Below, piece after piece: positions 50,936 to 59,222 of a stretch of DNA of 64,000 nucleotides. The stretch is from assembly GCA_050633625.1 (NCBI GenBank), contig JBOEGW010000010.1:62001-126000 (forward strand). The letters run 5' to 3'. This stretch comes from JBOEGW01 sp050633625. GTDB lineage: Bacteria; Pseudomonadota; Alphaproteobacteria; Rhodobacterales; Rhodobacteraceae. The notes beneath the pieces were generated by a model. It worked only from the letters and a program-made list of their open reading frames with translations, was not told the DNA's origin and ran no database searches. Position 1 is the stretch's first letter, and each line of letters begins with the position of its first letter. Made by a program: the position numbers and the translations under genes.

Positions 50936-51853
50936 TCAGCTGATGGGGGTAACGGGGATCACCGGGCGTTTGGTTTGGCTTTCGCGGTAGAGCGTATAAA
51001 GCCCTGAGAGCACGACGATGCCGGCACCCACCCAAGTCCAGACGTCGGGCAGGTCCGCAAAGACCAAGAATCCCCATAGAGTTGAGAATAGAATCAACGA
51101 GTAATGCACCGGCGCGACCACCACAGCGTTGGCGATTTCGAGGGCGCGGATGATGAACAATTCGCCCAATGCGGCGACCCCGGCCATCAAGACGAAATAC
51201 ATGATTTCGCGTCCAGTTTCTGGGGTTTTCCAGACAAGCACCATCGGGATGAACAACAAGGTCGTGGCGACAATGGCGGTATATGCGATTGTGGTGACTG
51301 TGGAATCTCGCTTGGCCAGAGAGCGCGACACCACTTGCCGCCCGGCAAAACACAGCGCTGCGAGGAGCACAAATCCAATTGCCGGACTCAGCACGCCAAG
51401 GCCGGGGCGGATGATCACAAGGACACCGATGAACCCAATCGAGATGGCCAGCCAGCGCCGCCAGCCCACCTTTTCGCGCAGAAAGAGCGCCGCCATGACA
51501 GTGACAAAAAACGGGGCCACAAAACTCACGGCGACCGCCTCGGCCAAGGGGACTGTGCGCAGCGCCAGCACAAAGGCCAAGGAGGATATGATCGCGATCA
51601 CGCCGCGAAACACTTGAAGGCCGGGCGCGCCGCTGCGCAAAATTCCCGGACCCTTCACGAGCAAGAGCACGATCACTGCGGACATGAGGCCAAACAGGCG
51701 CACCCAGGTGATTTGAAAAGGGTGAAACCCTTCCGTCAGAACCTTGGAAAACAGATCCGCCAGGGAAAAGCAGAAAAACCCGCAGGTCATCAGCAAAAGG
51801 CCGAGGCGGTTCAGTTTGGCGGTGTCTTGGGGCGTGGTCGGGTTTGGAGTCAT
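50936..51853 (-). CDS. EamA/DMT-family transporter
   Basis: A 305-residue membrane protein with about ten hydrophobic helices and two EamA halves: LMTCGFFCFSLADLFSKVLT, VFRGVIAIISSLAFVLALRT, LAEAVAVSFVAPFFVTVMAA, then LGVLSPAIGFVLLAALCFAG and ANAVVVAPVHYSLILFSTLW with GAGIVVLSGLYTLYRES. Drug/metabolite transporters of this kind export or import small metabolites. It lies 73 bp downstream of an acyl-CoA dehydrogenase gene and probably shares its transcript. Substrate unknown. Confidence 0.87.
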   Translation of the reverse strand: MTPNPTTPQDTAKLNRLGLLLMTCGFFCFSLADLFSKVLTEGFHPFQITWVRLFGLMSAVIVLLLVKGPGILRSGAPGLQVFRGVIAIISSLAFVLALRTVPLAEAVAVSFVAPFFVTVMAALFLREKVGWRRWLAISIGFIGVLVIIRPGLGVLSPAIGFVLLAALCFAGRQVVSRSLAKRDSTVTTIAYTAIVATTLLFIPMVLVWKTPETGREIMYFVLMAGVAALGELFIIRALEIANAVVVAPVHYSLILFSTLWGFLVFADLPDVWTWVGAGIVVLSGLYTLYRESQTKRPVIPVTPIS

Positions 51854-51926
51854 GGGGTCTCATACACCTCGAAGTCCGTGCCCGAAAGCAAAACGCGCCG
51901 CCAAGGCGCCGCGTTTTGTGTTGGGA

Positions 51927-53087
51927 TCAATTTCGCTCTTCAGCCTCTTTGCCCATTTGCCGGGCAATGATCAGCTTCATGATTTCAATGGAGCCGCCTG
52001 CGATCTTGGTGATCCGGGCATCGGCATAGGCGCGGGCGATCGGGTACTCCCACATATAGCCCCAGCCGCCAAAGAGTTGCAGGCATTCGTCGACAACCTT
52101 GCAGTGCAATTGCGTGGACAGCATTTTGAGCTTGGCAGCATCGACAGCATCCAGCTGACCGGCCATGAACAGCTCGATACATTTGTCGGTAAACACCCGC
52201 ATTGACGTGGCTTCGGCTTCTAGCTGCGCCAACACGAATTGGGTGTTTTGTTGATCAAAGATCGACTTCCCAAACGCTTTGCGATCCCGAGTATAATCGA
52301 CTGTGTATTGAATCACGGTTTCGGCCACTGTGGTCGAGCGAACGGCCTGCGCGAGCCGCTCTTGGCTGAGCTTGGTCATCATCAGTTTGAAGCCTTCGCC
52401 CTCATTGCCGAGCATGTTTTCGGGGGGCAGGCGCATGTTGTCGAAAAACAGCTCAGAGGTGTCTTGGGCGTGCATACCGAGCTTTTCGAGGTTGGTGCCG
52501 CGTGTGAAGCCTTCGCGGTCCCCTTCGACCAAAAACAGCGTGACGCCTTTTGCGCCAGCATCGCCGTCGGTCTTGGTCGCGAGCACGAGGACATCACAGC
52601 TTTGACCGTTAGAAATAAAGACTTTTTGCCCGTTCACGACGAATTCATTGCCGTCGCGAACAGCCTTTGTCTTGATGGCTTTCAGATCGGACCCCGCGTG
52701 GGGTTCGGTCATGCCAAGCGAGCCAATCCACTCGCCGGACACCATTTTTGGCAGGAATTTTTTCTTCTGCGCTTCGGTGCCAAAACTGTTGATATAGGTC
52801 GCCACCAAATCGGTATGGATCAAGAAGCCCGGACCAGAGGCGCCGACCTTCCACAGCTCTTCGAACACCACAACATCAAAGAGATAATCAAGGCCCAGCC
52901 CGCCGTATTCTTCTGGAACAGTACAGCACAAAAGACCTTGTTCGCCCGCTTTGAGCCAAAGCTCACGGGGCACAACGCCGTCCTTTTCCCACTGCGCGTG
53001 GTAAGGGACGATTTCTTTTTCGACGAACTTTCGAACCGAGTCGCGGAAAATCTCGTGGTCTTCGCTGAATAGTGCTCGTTTGATCAT
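51927..53087 (-). CDS. Acyl-CoA dehydrogenase (possible AliB-like role)
   Basis: A 386-residue acyl-CoA dehydrogenase: LGMTEPHAGSDLKAIKTKAV, GQKVFISNGQSCDVLVLATK, LGMHAQDTSELFFDNMRLP, DRKAFGKSIFDQQNTQFVLA and QLFGGWGYMWEYPIARAYAD with KIAGGSIEIMKLIIARQM. The consensus resembles the long-chain dehydrogenase branch. A perfect dyad lies 17 bp before its start. Next to the badH/badI-like unit it could be the cyclohexanecarboxyl-CoA dehydrogenase step, as AliB is in Rhodopseudomonas, but other substrates are equally allowed. Confidence 0.9.
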   Translation of the reverse strand: MIKRALFSEDHEIFRDSVRKFVEKEIVPYHAQWEKDGVVPRELWLKAGEQGLLCCTVPEEYGGLGLDYLFDVVVFEELWKVGASGPGFLIHTDLVATYINSFGTEAQKKKFLPKMVSGEWIGSLGMTEPHAGSDLKAIKTKAVRDGNEFVVNGQKVFISNGQSCDVLVLATKTDGDAGAKGVTLFLVEGDREGFTRGTNLEKLGMHAQDTSELFFDNMRLPPENMLGNEGEGFKLMMTKLSQERLAQAVRSTTVAETVIQYTVDYTRDRKAFGKSIFDQQNTQFVLAQLEAEATSMRVFTDKCIELFMAGQLDAVDAAKLKMLSTQLHCKVVDECLQLFGGWGYMWEYPIARAYADARITKIAGGSIEIMKLIIARQMGKEAEERN

Positions 53088-53104
53088 CGCGGCTCTTCCT
53101 GTTC

Positions 53105-53118
53105 GTACACTAGATTAC
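53105..53118. promoter_or_regulatory. 14-bp island operator, perfect copy
   Basis: GTACACTAGATTAC matches GTA-N2-CTAG-N2-TAC at all 10 defined positions. It ends 17 bp before the acyl-CoA dehydrogenase start codon at 53087, a place where a bound repressor would block transcription or initiation. Confidence 0.78.
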
Positions 53119-53141
53119 TGTCACTCTGGAGATTAGTGCGC

Positions 53142-53153
53142 AACCATATGGTT
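53142..53153. repeat. AACCATATGGTT palindrome
   Basis: A perfect 12-bp palindrome 15 bp past the stop of the CoA-transferase gene and upstream of the dyad at 53105. Near-symmetry extends outward (GC...TGC). It does not fit the island dyad; it may be a second operator or chance. Confidence 0.35.
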
Positions 53154-53168
53154 TGCAACTATGCATAA

Positions 53169-54383
53169 TTAGTTTGAGGCGGAATTTAGCACTTCTTGGT
53201 GCGCCGGATCGGCAATTGCGATCAACCGGGTGCGACGTTGGTCGGGTGTGGCGTGGCGCAGATCCGCAATCCCGTTTTCGGTGATCACCACATCCACATC
53301 AAACCGGCCAAGCGAAACCGGCCCGGTGCCCCCATGGGCGGGCACAATCCTGCTAAGTCGTGATTTGCCAGCGGTGGCCGGCAGGGCGATGATCCTCAAA
53401 TCGTGAGCGCCCCGCGCCCCCGCCGCAAAATCCGATGCGCCACCGGGACCAGAGATCGGCCCGCGCGGGGTGGCTTCGGCATAAACATTGCCCGCCAGAT
53501 CGACCTCAATTGCTGAGTTGATCGTGATAAAGGGCGACACAGCGGCGACCACATCAATGGCGTGGGTATGCGAGGGCGGGCGAAACGAAAACGCGGGGTC
53601 CGAGATCGCGCTGTAAAGCGCATCCGTGCCAATCGCGACTCCGGCGGTGATTGGGTGTTTCTCGCGGAGCGCGCCAGCGCGCAAGAGCGCAAGGGTGCTG
53701 TCGCCAATCAGTCCGGAGTGAATCGCCAGGTCGCGCTTGTCTGTCAGGCCGCTGAGTACCGCTTCGGGCACCCGACCAACGCCAGCTTGCAGGGTTGCGC
53801 CATCGGGAATGAGGGCTGCGGCATGGGCCGCAATCGCGCGGGCGGTGTCATCGGTTCCCGCCACTTGCTGGGGCAAATCGCTGGCCGCTTCGATCACCGC
53901 CGTCAGCCGCTCAAAGGGAATGCCGGGGGTGCCTTGTGTGACGGGCATATTGGGATTGATCTGGGCGATCAAAACCGGAATTTGCGTCCAAATGTCAGCG
54001 ATAAAGTCCGTGACGGGGCCAAAGCTACACAGCCCATTCTCATCGGGCGGCGCGAGCATCAGCACCGCCGCATCCGGCGGGCTGTCTTGCAAGTAAGCGC
54101 CTATGTCCTTGTAGCAAAACGGCAAGAACTTCACGCGCTGAGGCGCGAGGTTCATTTCGGGTGTCATGAAAAAGGTTTCGATCTTGGCGGCGGCGTTCAA
54201 AATCGGGGTGAGATCGTTCAAACCGGGGACAAAAATCCCGGTGAAGGTGAGCGCGGGCAAGGATTGCCTCGCCCAGGCTTGTTTGAGCACCGGACTGTCA
54301 GCCGAACAGCCAGATAGCCACACCCGCCCCGCGCGGGGCAGGTGCTCGACAATTTCTTCGGCGGTGATCCGGTGCGGTTCCAA
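53169..54383 (-). CDS. Acetyl-CoA hydrolase/transferase family (4-hydroxybutyrate CoA-transferase-like)
   Basis: A 404-residue class I CoA transferase. It has MTPEMNLAPQRVKFLPFCYK, AVLMLAPPDENGLCSFGPV, TLQAGVGRVPEAVLSGLTDK, the catalytic Glu in INSAIEVDLAGNVYAEA, and GGTGPVSLGRFDVDVVITEN. It could transfer CoA between product and substrate acids. The start is a TTG at 54383, 3 bp after the BadI-like stop codon; no ATG nearby fits, so translation is probably coupled. A short N-terminus relative to Cat1-type enzymes is noted. Confidence 0.84.
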   Translation of the reverse strand: MEPHRITAEEIVEHLPRAGRVWLSGCSADSPVLKQAWARQSLPALTFTGIFVPGLNDLTPILNAAAKIETFFMTPEMNLAPQRVKFLPFCYKDIGAYLQDSPPDAAVLMLAPPDENGLCSFGPVTDFIADIWTQIPVLIAQINPNMPVTQGTPGIPFERLTAVIEAASDLPQQVAGTDDTARAIAAHAAALIPDGATLQAGVGRVPEAVLSGLTDKRDLAIHSGLIGDSTLALLRAGALREKHPITAGVAIGTDALYSAISDPAFSFRPPSHTHAIDVVAAVSPFITINSAIEVDLAGNVYAEATPRGPISGPGGASDFAAGARGAHDLRIIALPATAGKSRLSRIVPAHGGTGPVSLGRFDVDVVITENGIADLRHATPDQRRTRLIAIADPAHQEVLNSASN

Positions 54384-54386
54384 GGT

Positions 54387-55181
54387 TTACTCTACGAATT
54401 TATGGAAGTCGGGTTTGCGCTTTTCGTTGAACGCGTTGACGCCTTCTTTGGATTCGTCGGATGCGTAATACAGCTTCACAGCATGGAGCGAGAGATTGGA
54501 AATCCCGCGAATGCTGTCGCTGTCGGCGTTGAATGAGCGTTTGAGGAACGCCAGCGCGGTTGGGCTGCGCTCGGCCAAGGTGTCGGTCCATTCGTTTACG
54601 GCAGCGTCCAGCTCATCCATCGGCACCGATTTGTTGATCAAGCCCATGTCCACAGCCTCTTGACCGGAATAGTTCTTGTTGAGGAACCAAATCTCGCGAG
54701 CCTTCTTTTCGCCAACTGTGCGCGCCAGCAAGGCTGTGCCCCATCCCGCATCAAACGACCCAACTTTCGGGCCAACTTGGCCGAGTTTGGCGCTGTCAGA
54801 CGCAATCGCCAGATCGCAGAGCGTGACCAGCACATTGCCGCCGCCGATGGCGAACCCGTTGACCCGCGCGATGACGGGTTTTGGTGTGTCGCGGATCAGC
54901 CCTTGGATTTCGTCGATTGGCAGGCCCACAACGCCGCGCCCATCATAATTGCCTTCATGCGCGGATTGATCGCCGCCTGTGCAAAACGCTTTGTCGCCCG
55001 CGCCGGTCAGCACGATGGAGGAAACGTCCTTGTTGTTGCTGGCCAGGTGAAAGGCTTGGATCAGCTCTTCAAGCGTTTGCCCGCGAAAGGCGTTGTAGAC
55101 CTTGGGGCGGTTGATGATGATCCAAGCGGCGCGGCCACGGATTTCGTAAAGGATGTCGGTGAATTCGGGGATTTTGGCCAT
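54387..55181 (-). CDS. badI: 2-ketocyclohexanecarboxyl-CoA hydrolase (BadI-like)
   Basis: A 264-residue crotonase-family enzyme. BadI opens the ring of 2-ketocyclohexanecarboxyl-CoA to pimeloyl-CoA; it is close to naphthoyl-CoA synthase MenB, but alicyclic-ring context favours BadI. Start at 55181 (AGGAG upstream) gives MAKIPEFTDILYEIRGRAAW then IIINRPKVYNAFRGQTLEEL, very like BadI. DKAFCTGGDQSAHEGNYDGR and NGFAIGGGNVLVTLCDLAIA are oxyanion-hole segments, and the active-site loop is GPKVGSFDAGWGTALLAR. It is in one unit with a thioesterase and a BadH-like SDR. A menaquinone role is unlikely, as no men genes are near. Confidence 0.82.
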   Translation of the reverse strand: MAKIPEFTDILYEIRGRAAWIIINRPKVYNAFRGQTLEELIQAFHLASNNKDVSSIVLTGAGDKAFCTGGDQSAHEGNYDGRGVVGLPIDEIQGLIRDTPKPVIARVNGFAIGGGNVLVTLCDLAIASDSAKLGQVGPKVGSFDAGWGTALLARTVGEKKAREIWFLNKNYSGQEAVDMGLINKSVPMDELDAAVNEWTDTLAERSPTALAFLKRSFNADSDSIRGISNLSLHAVKLYYASDESKEGVNAFNEKRKPDFHKFVE

Positions 55182-55207
55182 GGGTGGCTCCTCTTTCATA
55201 CTGTGAT

Positions 55208-55654
55208 TCAGCGCGTGGTTTGCCCGGTTGGGCGTTTTTTGTAGATGCCGTTGCTGCGCGCGACAGGGGCGCCTTCAACCCGCATCATGCCTTGGAAAAA
55301 CGTGAGCGATTTCGTGTCCCGCGTGACTTCTGGCGTGGCCTCGACCCAGTCGCCAAAGCGCACCGGAGCAAGGAAATCGATACCGAGGGTGATGGTTGGT
55401 GCGGCACCGGAAAAGTTGCCGACCGCCAGCGCATAGCCCTGCATATCTGCGAACACCGACAAGACCCCACCATGGCAGGTTCCGGCGGCGTTCATATGCC
55501 GTTCTTGCGCTCGAAAGCCGATCACAGCCCCTACTTCATCCTTGCGAATGAAGAAGGGACCGTTGAACCGCTCGACCTCGGTCGCATTGGCGAGCGGCTC
55601 AAAGCCTGCGGGCGGATGAGGATCATCGCCTTTATGTGCGGCGGTGTCGCTCAT
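55208..55654 (-). CDS. PaaI-type hotdog thioesterase
   Basis: A 148-residue hotdog protein with RHMNAAGTCHGGVLSVFADM, ITLGIDFLAPVRFGDWVEAT and a C-terminal VARSNGIYKK. The start overlaps the BadH-like stop (1 bp). It lies between the badH- and badI-like genes and is the third PaaI-type protein of the island. Confidence 0.84.
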   Translation of the reverse strand: MSDTAAHKGDDPHPPAGFEPLANATEVERFNGPFFIRKDEVGAVIGFRAQERHMNAAGTCHGGVLSVFADMQGYALAVGNFSGAAPTITLGIDFLAPVRFGDWVEATPEVTRDTKSLTFFQGMMRVEGAPVARSNGIYKKRPTGQTTR

Positions 55655-56418
55655 CAGATCATGTTCATCCCGCCAGAGACCGAAATGGTCTGACCGGTGA
55701 TGAAGCCTGCATCACCTGACGCGAGGAATGCAACGATCCCGGCGTAGTCATCAGGTTCGCCCATACGTCTGAGGGGAATGCCGCGCACCATCGCGTCTTT
55801 CCACTTCATCGCTTGTTCGCCTTCGCCCAAAACAGAGGCCATCATCGGCGTGTTTGTCGGGCCGGGGCAAACGGCGTTCATGAGGATGTTGTTGCGGGCC
55901 AATTCGCGCGCGACTGATTTGGTGAAGGCGATGATACCGCCTTTACAGGCCGAGTAGACGGCCTCGGTTGAGGTGCCCACGCGCGCCGCGTCTGACGCGA
56001 TATTGACAACACGGCCACCACCGCGTTCCACCATGCCGGGCAGCACCGCTTTATGGGTGTATAGGGGGCCATTGAGGTTGATCGCGATGATCCGGTCCCA
56101 CAATTCCTTGTCCGTCGCCAAGAAGGGCGCTGGCTTGTCCCAGCCCGCGTTATTGACCAACAGCCATGTCGGGCCAACCTCTGCTTCCGCCTTGCTCACG
56201 GCAGCGTTTACGGCCTCTTGATCGGATACATCCACGCCGTACACTTTGGCGGTGACACCGTTTTCGCGCGCCGCATTTGCTGTCTCTTCTGCGGCTTCTG
56301 GCTGCAAATCGAAGATCGCTACGTTGCAGCCCTCTGCTGCCAAACGCAGCGTAATCGCTTTCCCGATTCCTTGACCGCCGCCCGTTACAATTGCGGTTTT
56401 TCCTTTGAGATCAATCAC
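55654..56418 (-). CDS. badH: 2-hydroxycyclohexanecarboxyl-CoA dehydrogenase (BadH-like SDR)
   Basis: A 254-residue SDR. The start is taken as GTG at 56418, because AAAGGGAGG lies just before it; the ATG at 56439 is upstream of that site. It has TAIVTGGGQGIGKAITLRLA, NNAGWDKPAPF, VVNIASDAARVGTSTEAVYS, ACKGGIIAFTKSVARELARN, NAVCPGPTNTPMM and DAGFITGQTISVSGGMNMI. These segments closely follow BadH of Rhodopseudomonas palustris (which also has VNIASDAARVGSS and NAGWD). It would oxidise 2-hydroxycyclohexanecarboxyl-CoA to the keto form for BadI. First gene of the unit, with a dyad 78 bp upstream. Confidence 0.78.
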   Translation of the reverse strand: MIDLKGKTAIVTGGGQGIGKAITLRLAAEGCNVAIFDLQPEAAEETANAARENGVTAKVYGVDVSDQEAVNAAVSKAEAEVGPTWLLVNNAGWDKPAPFLATDKELWDRIIAINLNGPLYTHKAVLPGMVERGGGRVVNIASDAARVGTSTEAVYSACKGGIIAFTKSVARELARNNILMNAVCPGPTNTPMMASVLGEGEQAMKWKDAMVRGIPLRRMGEPDDYAGIVAFLASGDAGFITGQTISVSGGMNMI

Positions 56419-56493
56419 GTTGCCTCCCTTTCCTGTCATGTCGCGCCCCCGGTATTGGGGGGCGAATTCGTCTGCTATCTAAATAATATGCTT

Positions 56494-56509
56494 GCGTACG
56501 GTACGCTTG
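56494..56509. promoter_or_regulatory. Palindromic operator between badH-like and HMGCS-like operons
   Basis: GCGTACGGTACGC (56494-56506) is a perfect 13-bp palindrome. Read as GTACGGTACGCTTG (56496-56509) it fits the island dyad at only 6 of 10 positions, so it may be a divergent version with two GTACG half-sites. It lies in the 129-bp divergent gap, 51 bp before the start at 56548. Confidence 0.55.
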
Positions 56510-56547
56510 CAAGGTAATTTTGTCACCAACTTGGAGGGAGGGCACTC

Positions 56548-58005
56548 ATGTCCGCAATTTGCGTGAAATCTGTATCCGCTTACCTGCCGCTGCTGCGCTT
56601 TGATCGAGCTGTTGCCCGCAAAGAGTTACGGTGGGCCGGACTAGGAGGCAATGGGCGCGGCCATCGCGCTGTTGCGGGTTGGGACGAAGACGCTTTGACC
56701 CTTGCCGTCGAGGCGGGCAGAGTGGCGCTTTCTCAGCAAGAGGCGCAGGGTCTTGCGCCCAGCGGTCTGACCTTCGCCTCCACCTCGTCCCCTTTTATTG
56801 ATCGCAGCGTTGCTGGGCTGGCCACTGCCGCTTTGGCCTTGCCTGCCGATTGTTTCACGCAGGATGTGGCGGGCAGTCGACGCGCCGCGACCTCGGCTTT
56901 GATGCGGGCTTTGCGGACTGATGGATCGAGCGCGGGGGATGCGCTGATTCTCGCCGGGGAAAAACGCTCGGCCATGGCCGGAACGGCGCAGATCATGTCC
57001 TTTGGTGATGGCGCGGGCGCTGTCTTGACCGGGCCGGGCGAAGGGGTTGCGCGCTTGCTTGGCGCTGCCACTTTGAATGCGGATCTTTTGGACATTCAGA
57101 TTTCTGCGGAGAATGGCCTGCCTTATGAGGCCGAAAACCGGTTTGTGCGCGATGAGGCGGTTGCGGGTGTTTATCTGCCGGCCATAGGCGCGGCTTTGGC
57201 GGAGGCTGGGATATCCGCAAGCGACATCGCTTTTGCCGTTGTGCCAGAGCCGGTTTCTGGCACCTACCGCGCTTTAGCCAAGCCATTGGGCCTCACGGCG
57301 CCAAACTTTTGTGAAGCGATTACCGGGGCCGCGGGCGACCTCGGCGCGGCGCTCCCTCTCTTTGGGTTCGCGCTTGCTTTGGATCGCGCCACACAGGGCG
57401 ACCGGATTTTGATCGCGGGGTTTGGCAACGGCTGTGATGCCATGATTTTTGAAGTCACCGGACCGGGCGATGGTTCGGCCACTGATGCGTTGGGGCAGGG
57501 CGCCGTGCTCTCCTCCTATAGCCGGTTTCTGAGTTTGACAGGGGCTTTACCGCTCAACTGGGGCCCTCGGGCCGAGGTCAATCAGAAGGTCTCCGCCTCA
57601 ACGCTATTTCGGCACGGGCGCGATATGCACGGGTTTATTGGTGGGCGAGATGCGGGGGGCAATGTCCAGTTTCCCAAGACCCCAATTCCGGTGCGTCCGG
57701 GGGCGGAGGGACCGGAGCCTTATGAAGATGTGCGTCTTGCGGATGTGCCCGCTGTTGTCGCGTCCATCACTGCGGATCGTCTGAACTTTACCCCTGATCC
57801 GCCGTTCTACTTTGGCCTTGTGCAGTTTGAAAACGGGGCGCGCGTCCCGATGGAGCATTGCGATGTTGCCGACAAAACCCCTGAGGTGGGCGACAAGGTG
57901 CGGATGCGGTTTCGGATTAAGGCGATGGATCGTCAACGCGACCAGCGCAGTTACTTTTGGAAGGCCGCGCCGGTTGCGCGTCCCGATCTTGGCGGGGAGG
58001 CATAA
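56548..58005 (+). CDS. HMG-CoA-synthase-like protein fused to a DUF35 OB-fold, catalytic residues replaced
   Basis: A 485-residue two-domain protein. Residues 1-350 follow the HMG-CoA synthase/KAS III thiolase fold (FASTSSPFIDRSVAGLATAA, IMSFGDGAGAVL, LPLFGFALALDRATQGDRIL). Where the catalytic Cys is expected, the sequence reads QDVAGSRRAATSAL, with Arg111 in its place; the His motif reads VVPEPVSGTYRALAKPLGL with Glu instead of His. Residues about 370-485 are a DUF35 OB domain (FYFGLVQFENGARVPMEHCD), but the zinc-ribbon cysteines are missing. Archaeal HMGCS, thiolase and DUF35 form a complex; here two are fused and the thiolase is next. It is likely a scaffold or CoA-ester shuttle rather than a synthase. 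Confidence 0.78.
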   Translation: MSAICVKSVSAYLPLLRFDRAVARKELRWAGLGGNGRGHRAVAGWDEDALTLAVEAGRVALSQQEAQGLAPSGLTFASTSSPFIDRSVAGLATAALALPADCFTQDVAGSRRAATSALMRALRTDGSSAGDALILAGEKRSAMAGTAQIMSFGDGAGAVLTGPGEGVARLLGAATLNADLLDIQISAENGLPYEAENRFVRDEAVAGVYLPAIGAALAEAGISASDIAFAVVPEPVSGTYRALAKPLGLTAPNFCEAITGAAGDLGAALPLFGFALALDRATQGDRILIAGFGNGCDAMIFEVTGPGDGSATDALGQGAVLSSYSRFLSLTGALPLNWGPRAEVNQKVSASTLFRHGRDMHGFIGGRDAGGNVQFPKTPIPVRPGAEGPEPYEDVRLADVPAVVASITADRLNFTPDPPFYFGLVQFENGARVPMEHCDVADKTPEVGDKVRMRFRIKAMDRQRDQRSYFWKAAPVARPDLGGEA

Positions 58006-58007
58006 AC

Positions 58008-59210
58008 ATGGCCAGCGGTATCAAAGATAAGGTCGTCATTCTGGGAATGGGGCTGAGCGAATTTGGCGAACGATGGGATATGTCCTCTGAGGATCTCATG
58101 GTCGAGGCCTTTGGGGAGGCGTTGCAAGATGCCGGTATCGCCAAGAGCGAAATCGAGGCGGCTTGGCTTGGTTCGGCGCTTGATGACGTTAATCTTGGCA
58201 ACTCAGCCATTCCTCTGGCCACGGCCTTGCGACTGGACAGTATCCCGGTGACGCGTGTTGAAAACATGTGTGCGACGGGCACCGAAGCCCTGCGCGGGGC
58301 TGTCTATGCTGTGGCGGCGGGAGCGGTGGACGTGGCGCTGGCGCTGGGGGTGGAAAAGCTCAAGGACACAGGGTTTGGCGGATTGCCAATCAAGACAAAA
58401 GGCTCGGTGAACGATCTTTGGATGCCCTATGGATCAGCGCCGGGCACCTTCGCCCAATTGGCGGGCGCCTATCAGGCGAAGCACGGTGTCTCCTATGATG
58501 ATTTGAAGCGTGGCATGGCTCATGTGAGCTGGAAAAGTCACCAAAACGGTGCGCTGGCCCCAAAGGCGCATCTGCGCCGCGCTGTGGATATGGAGACGAT
58601 CCTCAATGCGCCGATGGTGGCCGATCCGCTTGGATTATATGATTGTTGCGGCGTGTCTGATGGGGCGGCCTGCGCGATTGTGACGACCCCTGAACGCGCC
58701 ATGGCGCTTGGCCGTGCCCGTGCTGATTTGGTCGCTGTGAAGGCGCTGCAAATCTGTTCGTCCCATGGCTGGGAAAACGCGTATGGCGAATGGGATGGCG
58801 CATCGGTGAAAAACACGCAAGTGGCGGCGCAACGCGCTTATGCGGAGGCCGGAATTTCCGATCCGCGCGCGGAGATCAGCCTGACGGAAGTGCATGATTG
58901 TTTTTCGATCACAGAGCTTGTGACCATGGAAGACCTTGGCTTGTCCGACGAGGGCAGGGGCGCGTTTGATTTTCTGGATGGGCGCTATGATCGGGACGGC
59001 GCAATTCCGGCGCAGGTTGATGGCGGGTTGAAGTGCTTTGGTCATCCGGTCGGCGCCAGCGGATTGCGTATGGCTTATGAGGTTCACTCGCAACTGAGTG
59101 GCCGCAGTGGCCAACGGCAACTGCGCGATGTGAATTTTGGTCTCACCCATAATCTCGGCGGGCAACCGGCAAACTCGGTGTCCTCAGTTTCCATTTTTGG
59201 CCGTCTATAA
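58008..59210 (+). CDS. SCP-x type thiolase (acetyl-CoA acetyltransferase family)
   Basis: A 400-residue thiolase of the SCP-x/lipid-transfer type. Nucleophile Cys88 is in VTRVENMCATGTEALRGA; the His motifs are SLTEVHDCFSITELVTMEDL and GGLKCFGHPVGASGLRMAYE; the C-terminal NFGLTHNLGGQPANSVSSVS completes the site. SCP-x enzymes cleave 3-oxoacyl-CoAs of branched or sterol-side-chain substrates. The start at 58008 is 2 bp after the previous stop. It probably forms a complex with the DUF35-bearing protein. Confidence 0.88.
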   Translation: MASGIKDKVVILGMGLSEFGERWDMSSEDLMVEAFGEALQDAGIAKSEIEAAWLGSALDDVNLGNSAIPLATALRLDSIPVTRVENMCATGTEALRGAVYAVAAGAVDVALALGVEKLKDTGFGGLPIKTKGSVNDLWMPYGSAPGTFAQLAGAYQAKHGVSYDDLKRGMAHVSWKSHQNGALAPKAHLRRAVDMETILNAPMVADPLGLYDCCGVSDGAACAIVTTPERAMALGRARADLVAVKALQICSSHGWENAYGEWDGASVKNTQVAAQRAYAEAGISDPRAEISLTEVHDCFSITELVTMEDLGLSDEGRGAFDFLDGRYDRDGAIPAQVDGGLKCFGHPVGASGLRMAYEVHSQLSGRSGQRQLRDVNFGLTHNLGGQPANSVSSVSIFGRL

Positions 59211-59222
59211 AAGGAGCGCGAC

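Noticed and set aside
54387..55181. Naphthoyl-CoA synthase (MenB) for menaquinone synthesis
   Set aside because: MenB and BadI are close relatives, but the neighbouring BadH-like SDR and acyl-CoA genes, and the absence of other men genes, favour BadI. Phylogeny would decide.
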